A stretch of 64,000 nucleotides of DNA, taken from contig JAFGGL010000019.1 of NCBI GenBank assembly GCA_016930575.1, positions 55,103 to 119,102 on the forward strand. Direction: 5' to 3'. Shown here piece after piece: positions 1 through 9,519 of this stretch. Numbering within the stretch: position 1 is the first letter of the stretch; each line of letters starts with the position of its first letter. A program made the translations under genes and the position numbers. This DNA comes from Clostridiales bacterium (GTDB taxonomy: Bacteria > Bacillota > Clostridia > Christensenellales > Aristaeellaceae). The notes below the pieces were generated by a model that saw only the letters and a list, made by a program, of their open reading frames with translations, was not told the origin of the DNA and made no database searches.

Positions 1-1010
1 CCGATTGCGTATATTCCGACGGCAGCGATCCCGTGGGGATGCACAACTACTACACGCATCTGTATAACAAGACCGTGTTCGAGCTTCTGGAGCGCGAACG
101 CGGTAAGGACGAGGCCTGCGTGTTCGCGCGCAGCGCCACTGCGGGCGGCCAGCAATACCCCGTTCACTGGGGCGGCGACTGCTCAAGCACCTACGTGAGC
201 ATGGCTGAATCACTCAGGGCCGGGCTGTCGCTGTGCATGAGCGGGTTTGCGTTCTGGAGCCACGATATCTCCGGTTTTGAGGACACGGCGACCGAGGACG
301 TATACGTGCGCTGGGCGCAGTTTGGACTGTTATCCAGCCATTCGCGCCTGCATGGGTCTTCCAGCTACCGCGTGCCCTGGCTGTTCGGCGACCACGCGGT
401 AAAAGCCGTACGCGACTTCTCCAAACTCAAATGCCGCCTGATGCCCTACCTGTACACGGCCTCCGTGCATGCACACCAGACCGGCACGCCTGTGATGCGT
501 GCGATGGCGATGGAGTTCTTCGGCGATCCCGCCTGCGAGGCGCTTGACCGCCAGTACATGCTGGGCGGAAGCCTGCTGGTGGCGCCGGTGTTCCGCGAGG
601 ACGGCACGGTGGACTACTATCTGCCGGAAGGAACCTGGACGCATCTGCTCTCTGGCGAGACAAAAGAAGGCGGTGCGTGGAAGAAAGAAACATACGACCT
701 TTCCAGCCTGCCGCTGTTCGTTCAAGAAAATGCCATCCTGCCGCTCGGGCAGAGCGAGGAGCAGGTGGACTACGATTACCTGGACGGTCTGGAGCTGCAC
801 CTCTATCGCCCGAAGGAAGGCGTACCCGCGAAAATCGAAATGACCGACAGCAAAGGCAAGCGCACCCTGACGGTTACGATGACGAAGCAAAACGGCAAGA
901 TCACGCTGACCGTAAACGGCAAACACCGGGGGATCGCTGTCATCCTGCACGGCGATAAAGAAATCCGCGCGGCGCTTGCGCCGGACCAGAACGAAATCAC
1001 CCTTGCCTGA
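1..1010 (+). CDS. GH31 alpha-glucosidase/alpha-xylosidase, C-terminal part (5' end outside the window)
   Basis: ORF 33..1010 has GH31-like sequence (ARSATAGGQQYPVHWGGDCSSTYVSMAESLRAGLSLCMSGFAFWSHDISGFE; RLHGSSSYRVPWLFGDHAV; MPYLYTASVHAHQTGTPVMRAM); reading frame probably open upstream. Confidence 0.9.
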   Translation, partial: DCVYSDGSDPVGMHNYYTHLYNKTVFELLERERGKDEACVFARSATAGGQQYPVHWGGDCSSTYVSMAESLRAGLSLCMSGFAFWSHDISGFEDTATEDVYVRWAQFGLLSSHSRLHGSSSYRVPWLFGDHAVKAVRDFSKLKCRLMPYLYTASVHAHQTGTPVMRAMAMEFFGDPACEALDRQYMLGGSLLVAPVFREDGTVDYYLPEGTWTHLLSGETKEGGAWKKETYDLSSLPLFVQENAILPLGQSEEQVDYDYLDGLELHLYRPKEGVPAKIEMTDSKGKRTLTVTMTKQNGKITLTVNGKHRGIAVILHGDKEIRAALAPDQNEITLA

Positions 1011-1083
1011 CGCAGGGAGCCCTGTCATGAAACATGCCGCGCAGTCGCTTGCGTAAAGCGCAGGCGATAAAATTCATTTATAA

Positions 1084-1281
1084 CCCGCATTCCCAAAGCG
1101 CTGGACAGGGCATGCGCATGGCCTGCGCCTGCACGACGGCGTGGAAACTGATATCGTTTTCGATGACGGAAAGGCTGTATCCGCAAGCGTTCGTGTCCCC
1201 GAAGGCGCCGCGCCGCCTGTTTTCTGCTATCAAGGAATGCCAGCGGACAGAAAGATGACTGTGCAAGCGCAGAACCCCTGA
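1084..1281 (+). pseudogene. Degraded C-terminal remnant of a glycoside hydrolase (GH95-like C-terminus)
   Basis: Frame from 1084 reads PAFPKRWTGHAHGLRLHDGVETDIVFDDGKAVSASVRVPEGAAPPVFCYQGMPADRKMTVQAQNP*, with an in-frame TAA at 1081 and no start. Confidence 0.45.
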
Positions 1282-1403
1282 TACAGCATCATTTCGCCAA
1301 AAGTCAATCAATGCACCACGGAAGCGCCGTCCGCCGGCGGAACGCCTGTTGCGGTCATTACACAATAGTCACTATATATTTGGTAAATGTTCACTATTGT
1401 TGC

Positions 1404-1432
1404 TTGACGAAATCGTTTGAGGAAGTTAGAAT
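1404..1432 (+). promoter_or_regulatory. Sigma-A-type promoter TTGACG-17-TAGAAT upstream of the secreted protein gene
   Basis: TTGACG 1404-1409, TAGAAT 1427-1432, 17-nt spacer. Confidence 0.55.
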
Positions 1433-1488
1433 AACTGTACAGAAGTCGAGTTATCGACAACCCAACAAAACAAGAACGGGAGGAACCT

Positions 1489-3051
1489 ATGATGAAAAAG
1501 GCTTTATCACTACTTCTCTGTATTGCGATGATTCTGGGGGTAACCACCATCTCGCTTGCCGAGGAAGCCGAACCGACCGAAGCCGTTGCATACTTGATGT
1601 TTGCCGACGGCAGCTGGACCAACCAACGCTTTAGCACTGCGGATGAAATCGCCTTTGCGGCGACCGACGTGGTCGTTGACGGCCCCGGAACCTACACCGT
1701 CGGCTTGACATTTGACGAGCCGGCCGAAGGGCTTTCGTTCATGGCGCTTGGCATTGAGGGCGGCGAAGCGCTGCTGCCCGGCGCGATCTACGAAGTGACC
1801 GAGGTCAAGGTCGACGGCGAAGCCGTAGCGCTTGGCAAATCCTACACTTCGACCGACGAAGGCGTCGTTACACGCAACAACCTCTATAACGAATGGGTCG
1901 GCGAGATCCCCGAAGACGCGCGCGTGACCGGCGACATTGCCGACTACACGCCCACCGCCGTCAGCAAGGATGATTTCACCTCCTACTCGAGCATTGAAGT
2001 CACCTTCACCATGGTTTCCACCGATGCGTTCATCATGTTCGCCGACGCCGCCTGGAACAATCAGCTGTGGTCGCTCGCGGACAAGACCACCGCGGAGATC
2101 GGCGCGGCCAAGATCTACAAGGAAGGCGACTACGAAGTGTCGCTGACGTTCCCCGAAGCCATCGCCGGCTTTGCCTTCATGGCGCTGGAAGTGGTCGACG
2201 GCAACATCACCTTCCCCAACTACTGCTATGACATCACCGAGATCCTGGTCGACGGCGAAGCCGTGGACATCGCAAAGGGCTACACCAGCTCCGACGATAA
2301 CGTGGAGACCCGTTCCAACATCTACAACGAATGGGTTGCCGAACTTCCGGCCGACGCGCGTACCGGCGACGGCGACCTGGAGGGTTGCTCCCCCGTCCTC
2401 TTTGCCGCCAACGAAGCCACCATCACCGAGATTACAGTGAAATTCACCGTGACCTTCGTGGTGCTTAAAGCAGCCGAAGAAGAGAGCAAGATCGCAGAAA
2501 ACGGCGAATACCCGGCCTTCCTGATGATCGCCGACGACGAATGGGGCGGCAATTGGGCCAACCAGAAACCCGGCACCGCAGGCGATACCGTAGTGACGGG
2601 CGACGGCGTTTATGAAGTGAAAGCCTCCAAGGAAAGCCTGGGCATCGCGGAAGACGCGACCTTCGGCGCCCTGGCCGTGCTGCTTGTGGATATCGTGGAC
2701 TTCGGCTCCGCCGTCCTGCAGACCAACGGCTATTCCTCCAAGGACACCCAGTACATCGATTCGACCAGCGACGACTGCATCCTCACCGTGAAAACGGCGC
2801 TGTATGTGGACGGCGTGAAGACGGGCGTGAACCAGAATATGGTTGTATTCGGCAACATCGAGGGCAACCACCGCCTGCGTATCGAACTGTTCAACATCTG
2901 GGGCCCGACGGCAAATGCGTCCGGAATCAACGACGCAACCTTCGCACCCATGGATGAAGTCTCCATCGTGTTCTCCATCGAAGGCAGCGGAATCAACACC
3001 GGAGCCGATACCGACATCGACGCCTACTGCATGGCAAACCATCCGCAGTAA
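1489..3051 (+). CDS. Secreted protein with three related ~140-aa modules, possibly carbohydrate binding
   Basis: Signal peptide MMKKALSLLLCIAMILGVTTISLAEE; repeated motifs YLMFADGSWTNQ / FIMFADAAWNNQ / FLMIADDEWGGNWANQ. Confidence 0.8.
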   Translation: MMKKALSLLLCIAMILGVTTISLAEEAEPTEAVAYLMFADGSWTNQRFSTADEIAFAATDVVVDGPGTYTVGLTFDEPAEGLSFMALGIEGGEALLPGAIYEVTEVKVDGEAVALGKSYTSTDEGVVTRNNLYNEWVGEIPEDARVTGDIADYTPTAVSKDDFTSYSSIEVTFTMVSTDAFIMFADAAWNNQLWSLADKTTAEIGAAKIYKEGDYEVSLTFPEAIAGFAFMALEVVDGNITFPNYCYDITEILVDGEAVDIAKGYTSSDDNVETRSNIYNEWVAELPADARTGDGDLEGCSPVLFAANEATITEITVKFTVTFVVLKAAEEESKIAENGEYPAFLMIADDEWGGNWANQKPGTAGDTVVTGDGVYEVKASKESLGIAEDATFGALAVLLVDIVDFGSAVLQTNGYSSKDTQYIDSTSDDCILTVKTALYVDGVKTGVNQNMVVFGNIEGNHRLRIELFNIWGPTANASGINDATFAPMDEVSIVFSIEGSGINTGADTDIDAYCMANHPQ

Positions 3052-3063
3052 TACCTGAGTATA

Positions 3064-3109
3064 CTTTCCCCGCCGACGGATTTCGGTATCGGCGGGGAAA
3101 GCTTTTTTT
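3064..3109 (+). terminator. Rho-independent terminator
   Basis: CTTTCCCCGCCGA...GGCGGGGAAAG followed by TTTTTTT. Confidence 0.75.
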
Positions 3110-3126
3110 GGAAAGGAACAGTCGCC

Positions 3127-4281
3127 ATGAAACGCCTGTGTTTACTCCTGCTTATTTTGACGATGCTGTTTTCCTGCGCCGCTGCGGACGGAAATGCGCA
3201 CCGTACGGGGACCGTAGAAGACGTTACAAGCCTTGATTTCGTCGCGATGCTTGGCGCGGGCTGGAACCTTGGCAACTCGCTGGAAGCCACCGGCGTCCCG
3301 AGCAAAACGATTGCGGAGTATGAAACCTGCTGGAGCAATCCCTTAACCACGCAGGAGATCATCGATGTCATCGCCGATATGGGATACAAAACCATCCGCA
3401 TCCCCGTCGCATGGTCAAACCTCATGGCGGACGACTTTACCATCCACCCGGACCTTCTGGACCGCGTTGAAGAGGTGGCGGGGTATTGCTTAAACCGCGA
3501 CCTGTACGTTATCATCAACATCCACTGGGACGGCGGCTGGGACAGCCTGTTCTATACGGATTACGAAACCGCCATCGCGAAATTCACCGCGATCTGGACA
3601 CAGGTGTCCGACCGCTTCCGGGATTACGACGGCCATATCATCTTTGAAGCGCTCAACGAAGTCGGCTGGACGCAGTTCTTCAACTACTACGGCGGCCTGC
3701 GCGCCGTGAACGCAAACCCCGAAAAATCCAAGCAGGGCTATGACCTTCTGCTTCAGATAAACCAGGTTTTTGTCGATCTGGTGCGCGCGTCCGGCGGCAA
3801 CAACGCCGAGCGGTTTTTGCTCATTCCCGGCTACAACACCGATATCGAACTCACCTGCCACGAACTCTACCGGATGCCCGAGGATCCCGCGGAGCATCTG
3901 CTGATCTCCGTGCATTACTACCACCCATGGGATTTCGTGGGCCTGGGGGAAGATGCCAGCTACGCGCCGATGCGCACCGTTTGGCCGGAGACTTCCGCGG
4001 ATGTCCAGGACATGAACTACTATTTAAATAAGATGAAAATCTTTATGGACAAGGGCTACGGCGTGGTGCTTGGTGAGTATTCCGTCTGTGACGGTTTGGA
4101 CGATAAAGACCCCGTAAGCGTCCGCACATGGGATACCATGGTGACGCGGACCGCCCTGCGCTGCGGCTACTGCCCGCTGTTCTGGGACAACGGATATATC
4201 CTGCTTAATCGCAAAACGCTGACGTTTTACGACGAGACGCTCGCCGAAGAACTGTCCGCGCTCGCGCGCTCGGCGCAATAA
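3127..4281 (+). CDS. Secreted GH5 endoglucanase-like glycoside hydrolase
   Basis: Signal peptide; GWNLGNSLEATG, VIINIHWDGGW, IIFEALNEVGW (acid/base E), VHYYHPWDF, VVLGEYSV (nucleophile E). Confidence 0.9.
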   Translation: MKRLCLLLLILTMLFSCAAADGNAHRTGTVEDVTSLDFVAMLGAGWNLGNSLEATGVPSKTIAEYETCWSNPLTTQEIIDVIADMGYKTIRIPVAWSNLMADDFTIHPDLLDRVEEVAGYCLNRDLYVIINIHWDGGWDSLFYTDYETAIAKFTAIWTQVSDRFRDYDGHIIFEALNEVGWTQFFNYYGGLRAVNANPEKSKQGYDLLLQINQVFVDLVRASGGNNAERFLLIPGYNTDIELTCHELYRMPEDPAEHLLISVHYYHPWDFVGLGEDASYAPMRTVWPETSADVQDMNYYLNKMKIFMDKGYGVVLGEYSVCDGLDDKDPVSVRTWDTMVTRTALRCGYCPLFWDNGYILLNRKTLTFYDETLAEELSALARSAQ

Positions 4282-4299
4282 GCAATTCCGAGGAGATTT

Positions 4300-5766
4300 A
4301 TGAACGCCGCACTCACCAGAAACCTGCCGCTCCAACACCGCGCAGCCGACAGAATGTACTACCTGCTGCGGATTGCGGCTTTATTCGCCATGGCGCTGAT
4401 GTTCTTTCCGGATATCAGCTCCGCCAAAGTAACAATACTCATCAACAAAAGCGTATCGCTGTTTTCGGCGGGGATATCATATTCCGGCCTGATTTCCGAC
4501 AGCGCGCGCCCGCTGCGGCTGGAGTGGGTGCAGGCGAGTACCTATCAGATCCTGCATTACGGCTCGCTGATTGCTGTACTCGGCGGTCTTTTTGCCGGCG
4601 CCTGCGGCTGCATGTCGCTTGGCAGCCTGCGCCTGAAACGGCTGGGCAATATTTTCGGCATAGCCGGCGGCGGCATGCTGATGCTTGGCATGGGGATGAC
4701 CTACATCGCCTACCGCCAGTTTGCCGCGATCGTGGAAAAGGCCGACCGCATCGCCGCCACGCTGCCCGACGCGGTGTTCATCTACGCCGGGCTCGGGCTT
4801 TTGATACTTCTGATCTCTGTGATAGTACAAGGCATATTGCCGCGCGCGGACAAAAACGACCGCTTTGAAATGAAGGCCAGATACCGCCTTTTTTTGATGT
4901 TTTTGCCCATTGTAGTGCTGGCGTTCGTGTTCGCGTACCTGCCGCTTTACGGCTGGCGTTACGCGTTTTACGATTACCAGCCCGGCGGCACGCTCTCGGC
5001 GGAGACTTTCGCAGGATTCAAGTACTTCCAGGCGCTGTTCCAGAACGAATCGACCCGCAACGACATGATCCGGGTGCTGAGAAACACGCTGGTGATGAGC
5101 GGGCTTGGCATCGCGACCAGCTGGGTGCCGCTGGTGATCGCCATTTTGATGGCAGAGATCCGCTCAAAGTTCTTCCTGCGCTCGGTGCAGACCATCATCA
5201 CCATCCCCAACTTCATCTCCTGGGTGCTGGTATACGCGGTGGCGCTAGCAATGTTCAACACCGACGGTTTTCTCAACGGTTTCCTGGGGCTTTTGGGGGT
5301 ACAATCCGATACCAATTATTTAATGGGCAACCAAAACATCTGGCTGAAGATGCTCGCCTGGGGCATGTGGAAGGGCGTGGGGTGGTCGTCCATTATCTAT
5401 GTCGCGGCAATCACGGGTATCGACGTGCACCTCTACGAAGCTGCCACCGTAGACGGCGCGGGGCGCTTCCAGAAGATGCGCTATATCACGCTGCCCAGCC
5501 TGATGCCCACCTATATGGTGCTGCTGCTGCTGGCGGTCGCCGCCATCCTGAGTAACGGCATGGACCAGTACTACGTGTTCCAAAACGCGCAGAACACCTC
5601 CACCATCGAGGTGCTGGACCTGTACGTGTACAACATCGGCATCGGCGAAGGCACGTCCATCCCGCTGTCCACGATCGTGGGGATGTTCAAGACCATCATC
5701 AGCGTGATGCTGCTGTTCATCGCCAACAATGTGTCCAAATGGACGCGCGGCGAGAGCATTGTGTAA
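4300..5766 (+). CDS. LplB-type carbohydrate ABC permease with an extra N-terminal multi-TM domain
   Basis: C-terminal ~290 aa has the permease signature (LYEAATVDGAGRFQKMRYITLPSLMPTYMVLLLLA); ~190-aa hydrophobic N-terminal extension. Confidence 0.85.
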   Translation: MNAALTRNLPLQHRAADRMYYLLRIAALFAMALMFFPDISSAKVTILINKSVSLFSAGISYSGLISDSARPLRLEWVQASTYQILHYGSLIAVLGGLFAGACGCMSLGSLRLKRLGNIFGIAGGGMLMLGMGMTYIAYRQFAAIVEKADRIAATLPDAVFIYAGLGLLILLISVIVQGILPRADKNDRFEMKARYRLFLMFLPIVVLAFVFAYLPLYGWRYAFYDYQPGGTLSAETFAGFKYFQALFQNESTRNDMIRVLRNTLVMSGLGIATSWVPLVIAILMAEIRSKFFLRSVQTIITIPNFISWVLVYAVALAMFNTDGFLNGFLGLLGVQSDTNYLMGNQNIWLKMLAWGMWKGVGWSSIIYVAAITGIDVHLYEAATVDGAGRFQKMRYITLPSLMPTYMVLLLLAVAAILSNGMDQYYVFQNAQNTSTIEVLDLYVYNIGIGEGTSIPLSTIVGMFKTIISVMLLFIANNVSKWTRGESIV

Positions 5767-5781
5767 AGGAGGGAGAAACAG

Positions 5782-6717
5782 ATGCGCAAGCAAAAAAACG
5801 AGCTGAACCACGCAGGCTATAAACGCACGGCCGGCGACCGGATTTTTGAAAATCTGAACGCACTTTTCTTCGTTCTGTTCATGCTGCTGTGCCTGTTCCC
5901 TTTTTACTACCTGCTCATCAACACGATCTCGGATAACGACCTGGTAGCGCGCGGCTCGATCAACTTCTGGCCGGTCGGGCTGACGATCTCCAATTACATT
6001 GCGCTGAAAAATGTAGCGGATCTGGGCGTTGCCTTTCTGGTAACGCTGGGGCGCACTGTTATCGGCACCATCACGATGGTCGCCGTATCGGCCTTCGCGG
6101 GATATTTGGTAACGAAACAGGAGATGTGGAACCGCAAGTTCTTCTATCGTATGCTGGTGATCACGATGTACTTCAACGCCGGGCTGATCCCCATGTACTT
6201 AAACATCAAAATGCTGGGGCTAACGGATACCTTCTGGGTGTATATCATCCCGGCGCTCGTGATGCCGTTCAATATCATCCTTGTGAAGACGTATATCGAA
6301 AGTATCCCGCCCGATCTGGAGGAAAGCGCGCTGATCGACGGCGCCGGATACCTCAAGATCTTTACAAGCATCATCGTTCCCCTGTCGATGCCGATCCTGG
6401 CGACGATCGCGATCTTCGGCGCGGTGGGACACTGGAACGCGTTCATCGATTCCCTGATATACAACCAAACCGCGATCCAGCTGCACACGCTGCAGCACGT
6501 GCTATATACCTACCTGAATAAAACTTCCAACCTGGCCGCAATGATGAACTCCGGCGCGGATGCGGCAGCGGCCGCGCAGGCCGCGCAGGCGGCGCTGAAC
6601 AATAAAGTAATCAAATATACCATTTCCATGGTCACCATTCTTCCCATACTGATGGTCTACCCCTTCATGACTCGGTATTTCCAAAAGGGAATCATGCTGG
6701 GCGCGGTCAAGGGGTAG
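5782..6717 (+). CDS. YtcP-type carbohydrate ABC transporter permease
   Basis: ESALIDGAGYLKIFTSIIVPLSMPILATIAIFGAVGHWNAF; C-term YPFMTRYFQKGIMLGAVKG. Confidence 0.9.
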   Translation: MRKQKNELNHAGYKRTAGDRIFENLNALFFVLFMLLCLFPFYYLLINTISDNDLVARGSINFWPVGLTISNYIALKNVADLGVAFLVTLGRTVIGTITMVAVSAFAGYLVTKQEMWNRKFFYRMLVITMYFNAGLIPMYLNIKMLGLTDTFWVYIIPALVMPFNIILVKTYIESIPPDLEESALIDGAGYLKIFTSIIVPLSMPILATIAIFGAVGHWNAFIDSLIYNQTAIQLHTLQHVLYTYLNKTSNLAAMMNSGADAAAAAQAAQAALNNKVIKYTISMVTILPILMVYPFMTRYFQKGIMLGAVKG

Positions 6718-6748
6718 GCAACACATCCATTCAACAGGAGGGCTAAAC

Positions 6749-8461
6749 ATGAACAAGAAACCCCATCAAAGAATCACCGCATTGCTTGTAACGGCCGTAC
6801 TCGCTCTGATGCTCTTCATGCCTTCGCTTGCCGCCGCGGCGGACGAGCCTATCCAACTTGTCTGCTTCAGCCAGCTTGCAAACTATTCCGGTAAACTGAC
6901 GGGATGGATCGCAAAAGTGCTGCTGGACCGCTTCAACGTGGAGATCACCATCGTTCCCGATTTGGAAGGCGTGTATGAAACACGCATGGAATCCGGCAAT
7001 CTGGGCGATCTCGTGGTCTGGGGCAACAACGGCCGCGAATACCTCAACGCCGCCCAGGGCGGATACCTGTTCGACTGGGAGGAAGATGATCTGCTTTACG
7101 ATTACGCGCCCAATATCGCAGAGAATATGTCCGCGGCGCTGGAACAAAACCGTATGATCTCCGGTATGGACACGATTTACGGTTTCGGTTACAACGTGGC
7201 ATCCTCCACGGAGGATCATGAGGCCTTCTTCTATACCTGGGATATCCGCTGGGATCTGTACAAGGAGCTGGGCTATCCCGAGGTTAATTCGCTTGACGAC
7301 CTTTTCGATCTGTTTGTGGCGATGAAGGAGATCTGCCCGCTGGATGAAAACGGCAACGAGACCTACGCGTTCTCACTGTGGCCGGACTGGGACGGCAACA
7401 TGGTGATGTACATCAAGGCGTTCGCCACCGCATGGTACGGGTACGACGAGTTCTTCTTCGGCCACCTCAACTGTGAGACGGGCGAATACTACAGCGCGCT
7501 GGAAACCGGCAGCCCGTACCTGGAGATGGTGAAGTTTTTCAACAAGCTCTACCGCGCGGGGCTTTTGGATCCCAACTCCATGACCGCTACCTACGATACG
7601 ATGACCGAAAAACTGCGCGCGGGCGGCGTGTTCTGCTCGATCTTCAACTACTCCGGTTCTTTTTCCTATAATACCGACGAACACATGGCGGACGGCAAGA
7701 TGATGATGTCGCTGGTCCCCGGCGATGTGAGGCCCATCGTATACGGCATGAGCGTGCTGGGCGGCAACCGCGTCTGGTCCGTCGGCGCGAAGTCCGAATA
7801 CCCCGAGCTGTGCCTGGAGATTATCGACTGGTTCTGCACCCCCGAAGGCCGCCTGACGATGGATTACGGCCCGCAAGACGTGTGCTGGTATTATGGTTCG
7901 GATGGGCTGACCCACTTCACGGAGCTTGGGAAAGCCTGCCAGAAGGACCGCAAGACCAATTTGGGCGACAGCCGATGGGATGAATTCACGGGCGGCGAAT
8001 GGTCCGGCGAATTCAACGACGGCTCCTTCCAGATTAACAACACGACCTGGTCCACCAACGCGACCAACCCCGTGACCGGCGAACCCTACAACAAGGATTT
8101 CTGGGCCAGCTACCAAACGCCCGCGACGTATGAGATCGACCAGGATTGGCGCGACTGGGCGGGCGTAGAGACGGTGCAGGCATATATGGAAAACCAAAAC
8201 TACGTCGTCAAAACCGCAACCGAGTACGCCGACCCGACGATGAGCGACGATCTGAACCTGATCTGGACGCAGGTGAAAAAAGCGATCGTGGACGGCACGT
8301 GGAACCTGGTGTACTCCAAGTCGGACGGGGAATACAATTATCTGCTCTCGCAGATCATCAAAAACGCCGACGGCTACGGTTATGAAACCTGTGAGGACTT
8401 TGGCGCAAGCGAAGCCGCCCGCTGGTGGCAGATGGTTATGGACATAAAAGCCGCTCAATAA
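6749..8461 (+). CDS. Extracellular solute-binding protein (LipO-like) of a sugar ABC transporter
   Basis: Signal peptide, position after the permeases, SBP-type sequence. Confidence 0.85.
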   Translation: MNKKPHQRITALLVTAVLALMLFMPSLAAAADEPIQLVCFSQLANYSGKLTGWIAKVLLDRFNVEITIVPDLEGVYETRMESGNLGDLVVWGNNGREYLNAAQGGYLFDWEEDDLLYDYAPNIAENMSAALEQNRMISGMDTIYGFGYNVASSTEDHEAFFYTWDIRWDLYKELGYPEVNSLDDLFDLFVAMKEICPLDENGNETYAFSLWPDWDGNMVMYIKAFATAWYGYDEFFFGHLNCETGEYYSALETGSPYLEMVKFFNKLYRAGLLDPNSMTATYDTMTEKLRAGGVFCSIFNYSGSFSYNTDEHMADGKMMMSLVPGDVRPIVYGMSVLGGNRVWSVGAKSEYPELCLEIIDWFCTPEGRLTMDYGPQDVCWYYGSDGLTHFTELGKACQKDRKTNLGDSRWDEFTGGEWSGEFNDGSFQINNTTWSTNATNPVTGEPYNKDFWASYQTPATYEIDQDWRDWAGVETVQAYMENQNYVVKTATEYADPTMSDDLNLIWTQVKKAIVDGTWNLVYSKSDGEYNYLLSQIIKNADGYGYETCEDFGASEAARWWQMVMDIKAAQ

Positions 8462-8481
8462 CAAACGGCTGCAGCCGCCTG

Positions 8482-8520
8482 CCGCGCCCGATGCCGCAAT
8501 ACTCCGCGGGCGCGGTTTTT
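8482..8520 (+). terminator. Rho-independent terminator
   Basis: CCGCGCCCG...CGGGCGCGGTTTTT. Confidence 0.7.
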
Positions 8521-8681
8521 GATTGCCTACATCTTGCGTTGTTTCTTGTTGTAGTCAGGGAAATGTAGTATACTATCATTGCAGCCACGAAAACCGTATA
8601 CGATTCACATCCTATTGAAATAGCACACCGCGGCGAATTTCCCGATTTCGGCCTTCATACAAGCGCGGAGGAAGGTTTGGC

Positions 8682-9142
8682 ATGGCGGCATCCATGAAAA
8701 GGACCCTGATCCTCGTTTTGGCGGCTTTCCTTCTTTTCCTGGTCCGGGCGCGGCCATCAAGCGCCGCCACGCGATGTTCAGGTGGATCGATATCGAGATC
8801 ACCGAAAACGTCGCGCTGGATTATGAGGACAGCGCGGGGAACATCAAGCGCTATTTCAAAACCAAGCGACTCACCGTCTCCATCGACGATTTCGGCACGG
8901 GATATTCGTCGCTCGGGTATCTGACGATCCTGCCGTTTGACAGGCTGAAGATCGCCAAGCCGCTGGTGGACAAGATCACAACCGACGAGCCCGGCCGCAA
9001 GATCGTCACCTTCGTCATCCTACTGGCGAAATCCCTCTATCTGCAGACCGATGCCGAGGACGCGGAGACCAAGGCGAGGCTTATTTCACAGAAACGGAGA
9101 CATGAATATGCAACTGAGCGGCGTATGTATCCTGACCGATGA
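8682..9142 (+). pseudogene. Remnant of an EAL-domain c-di-GMP phosphodiesterase
   Basis: Signal-like MKRTLILVLAAFLLFLVRA in one frame, then frame-shifted WIDIEITENVALD...KRLTVSIDDFGTGYSSLGYLTILPFDRLKIAKPLV; lacks the N-terminal EAL portion. Confidence 0.7.
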
Positions 9143-9461
9143 CGCGCCGGGGCTTGCCGCGTTTTATGAGCTTGTATTCCGGGAAGCGCCCGTGGCGGAA
9201 GGAAACCATTACGGGTTCAATGGCGCGCAGCTTGCGGTGTACGACCCGGGCGGCGTACGGGTCGTTCCGGATAAGAATATGTCGCTGATGTACTACGTCC
9301 CCGATCTGATGCGGGAGTACGAGCGGCTCCTGCGGGAATTGCCGCAGATCAATATCACCTCCCCGCCGGAACGCCGCCCATGGGGCGCGTTCTCCTTCTG
9401 GTTTACGGATCCGGACGGCAATACGGTCAGTTTCATCGAAAAAAAGGACGAAACCCTTTAG
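9102..9461 (+). CDS. VOC (glyoxalase/bleomycin-resistance) family protein
   Basis: MNMQLSGVCILTDDAPGLAAFYELVF...WGAFSFWFTDPDGNTVSFIEK. Confidence 0.8.
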   Translation: MNMQLSGVCILTDDAPGLAAFYELVFREAPVAEGNHYGFNGAQLAVYDPGGVRVVPDKNMSLMYYVPDLMREYERLLRELPQINITSPPERRPWGAFSFWFTDPDGNTVSFIEKKDETL

Positions 9462-9519
9462 GATTCTCCCTGAAAAGACGATACGCCCTTGATGCGCAGA
9501 ACAGACAGGCCGGAGGTGT

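Noticed and set aside
1510-3042. 510-aa minus-strand ORF antisense to the secreted-module gene
   Set aside because: Shadow ORF in GC-rich coding sequence; low-complexity G/V/H/D composition, while the plus strand has a signal peptide, promoter and repeat modules.
7373-8464. 363-aa minus-strand ORF antisense to the SBP gene
   Set aside because: Shadow ORF of 6749..8461.
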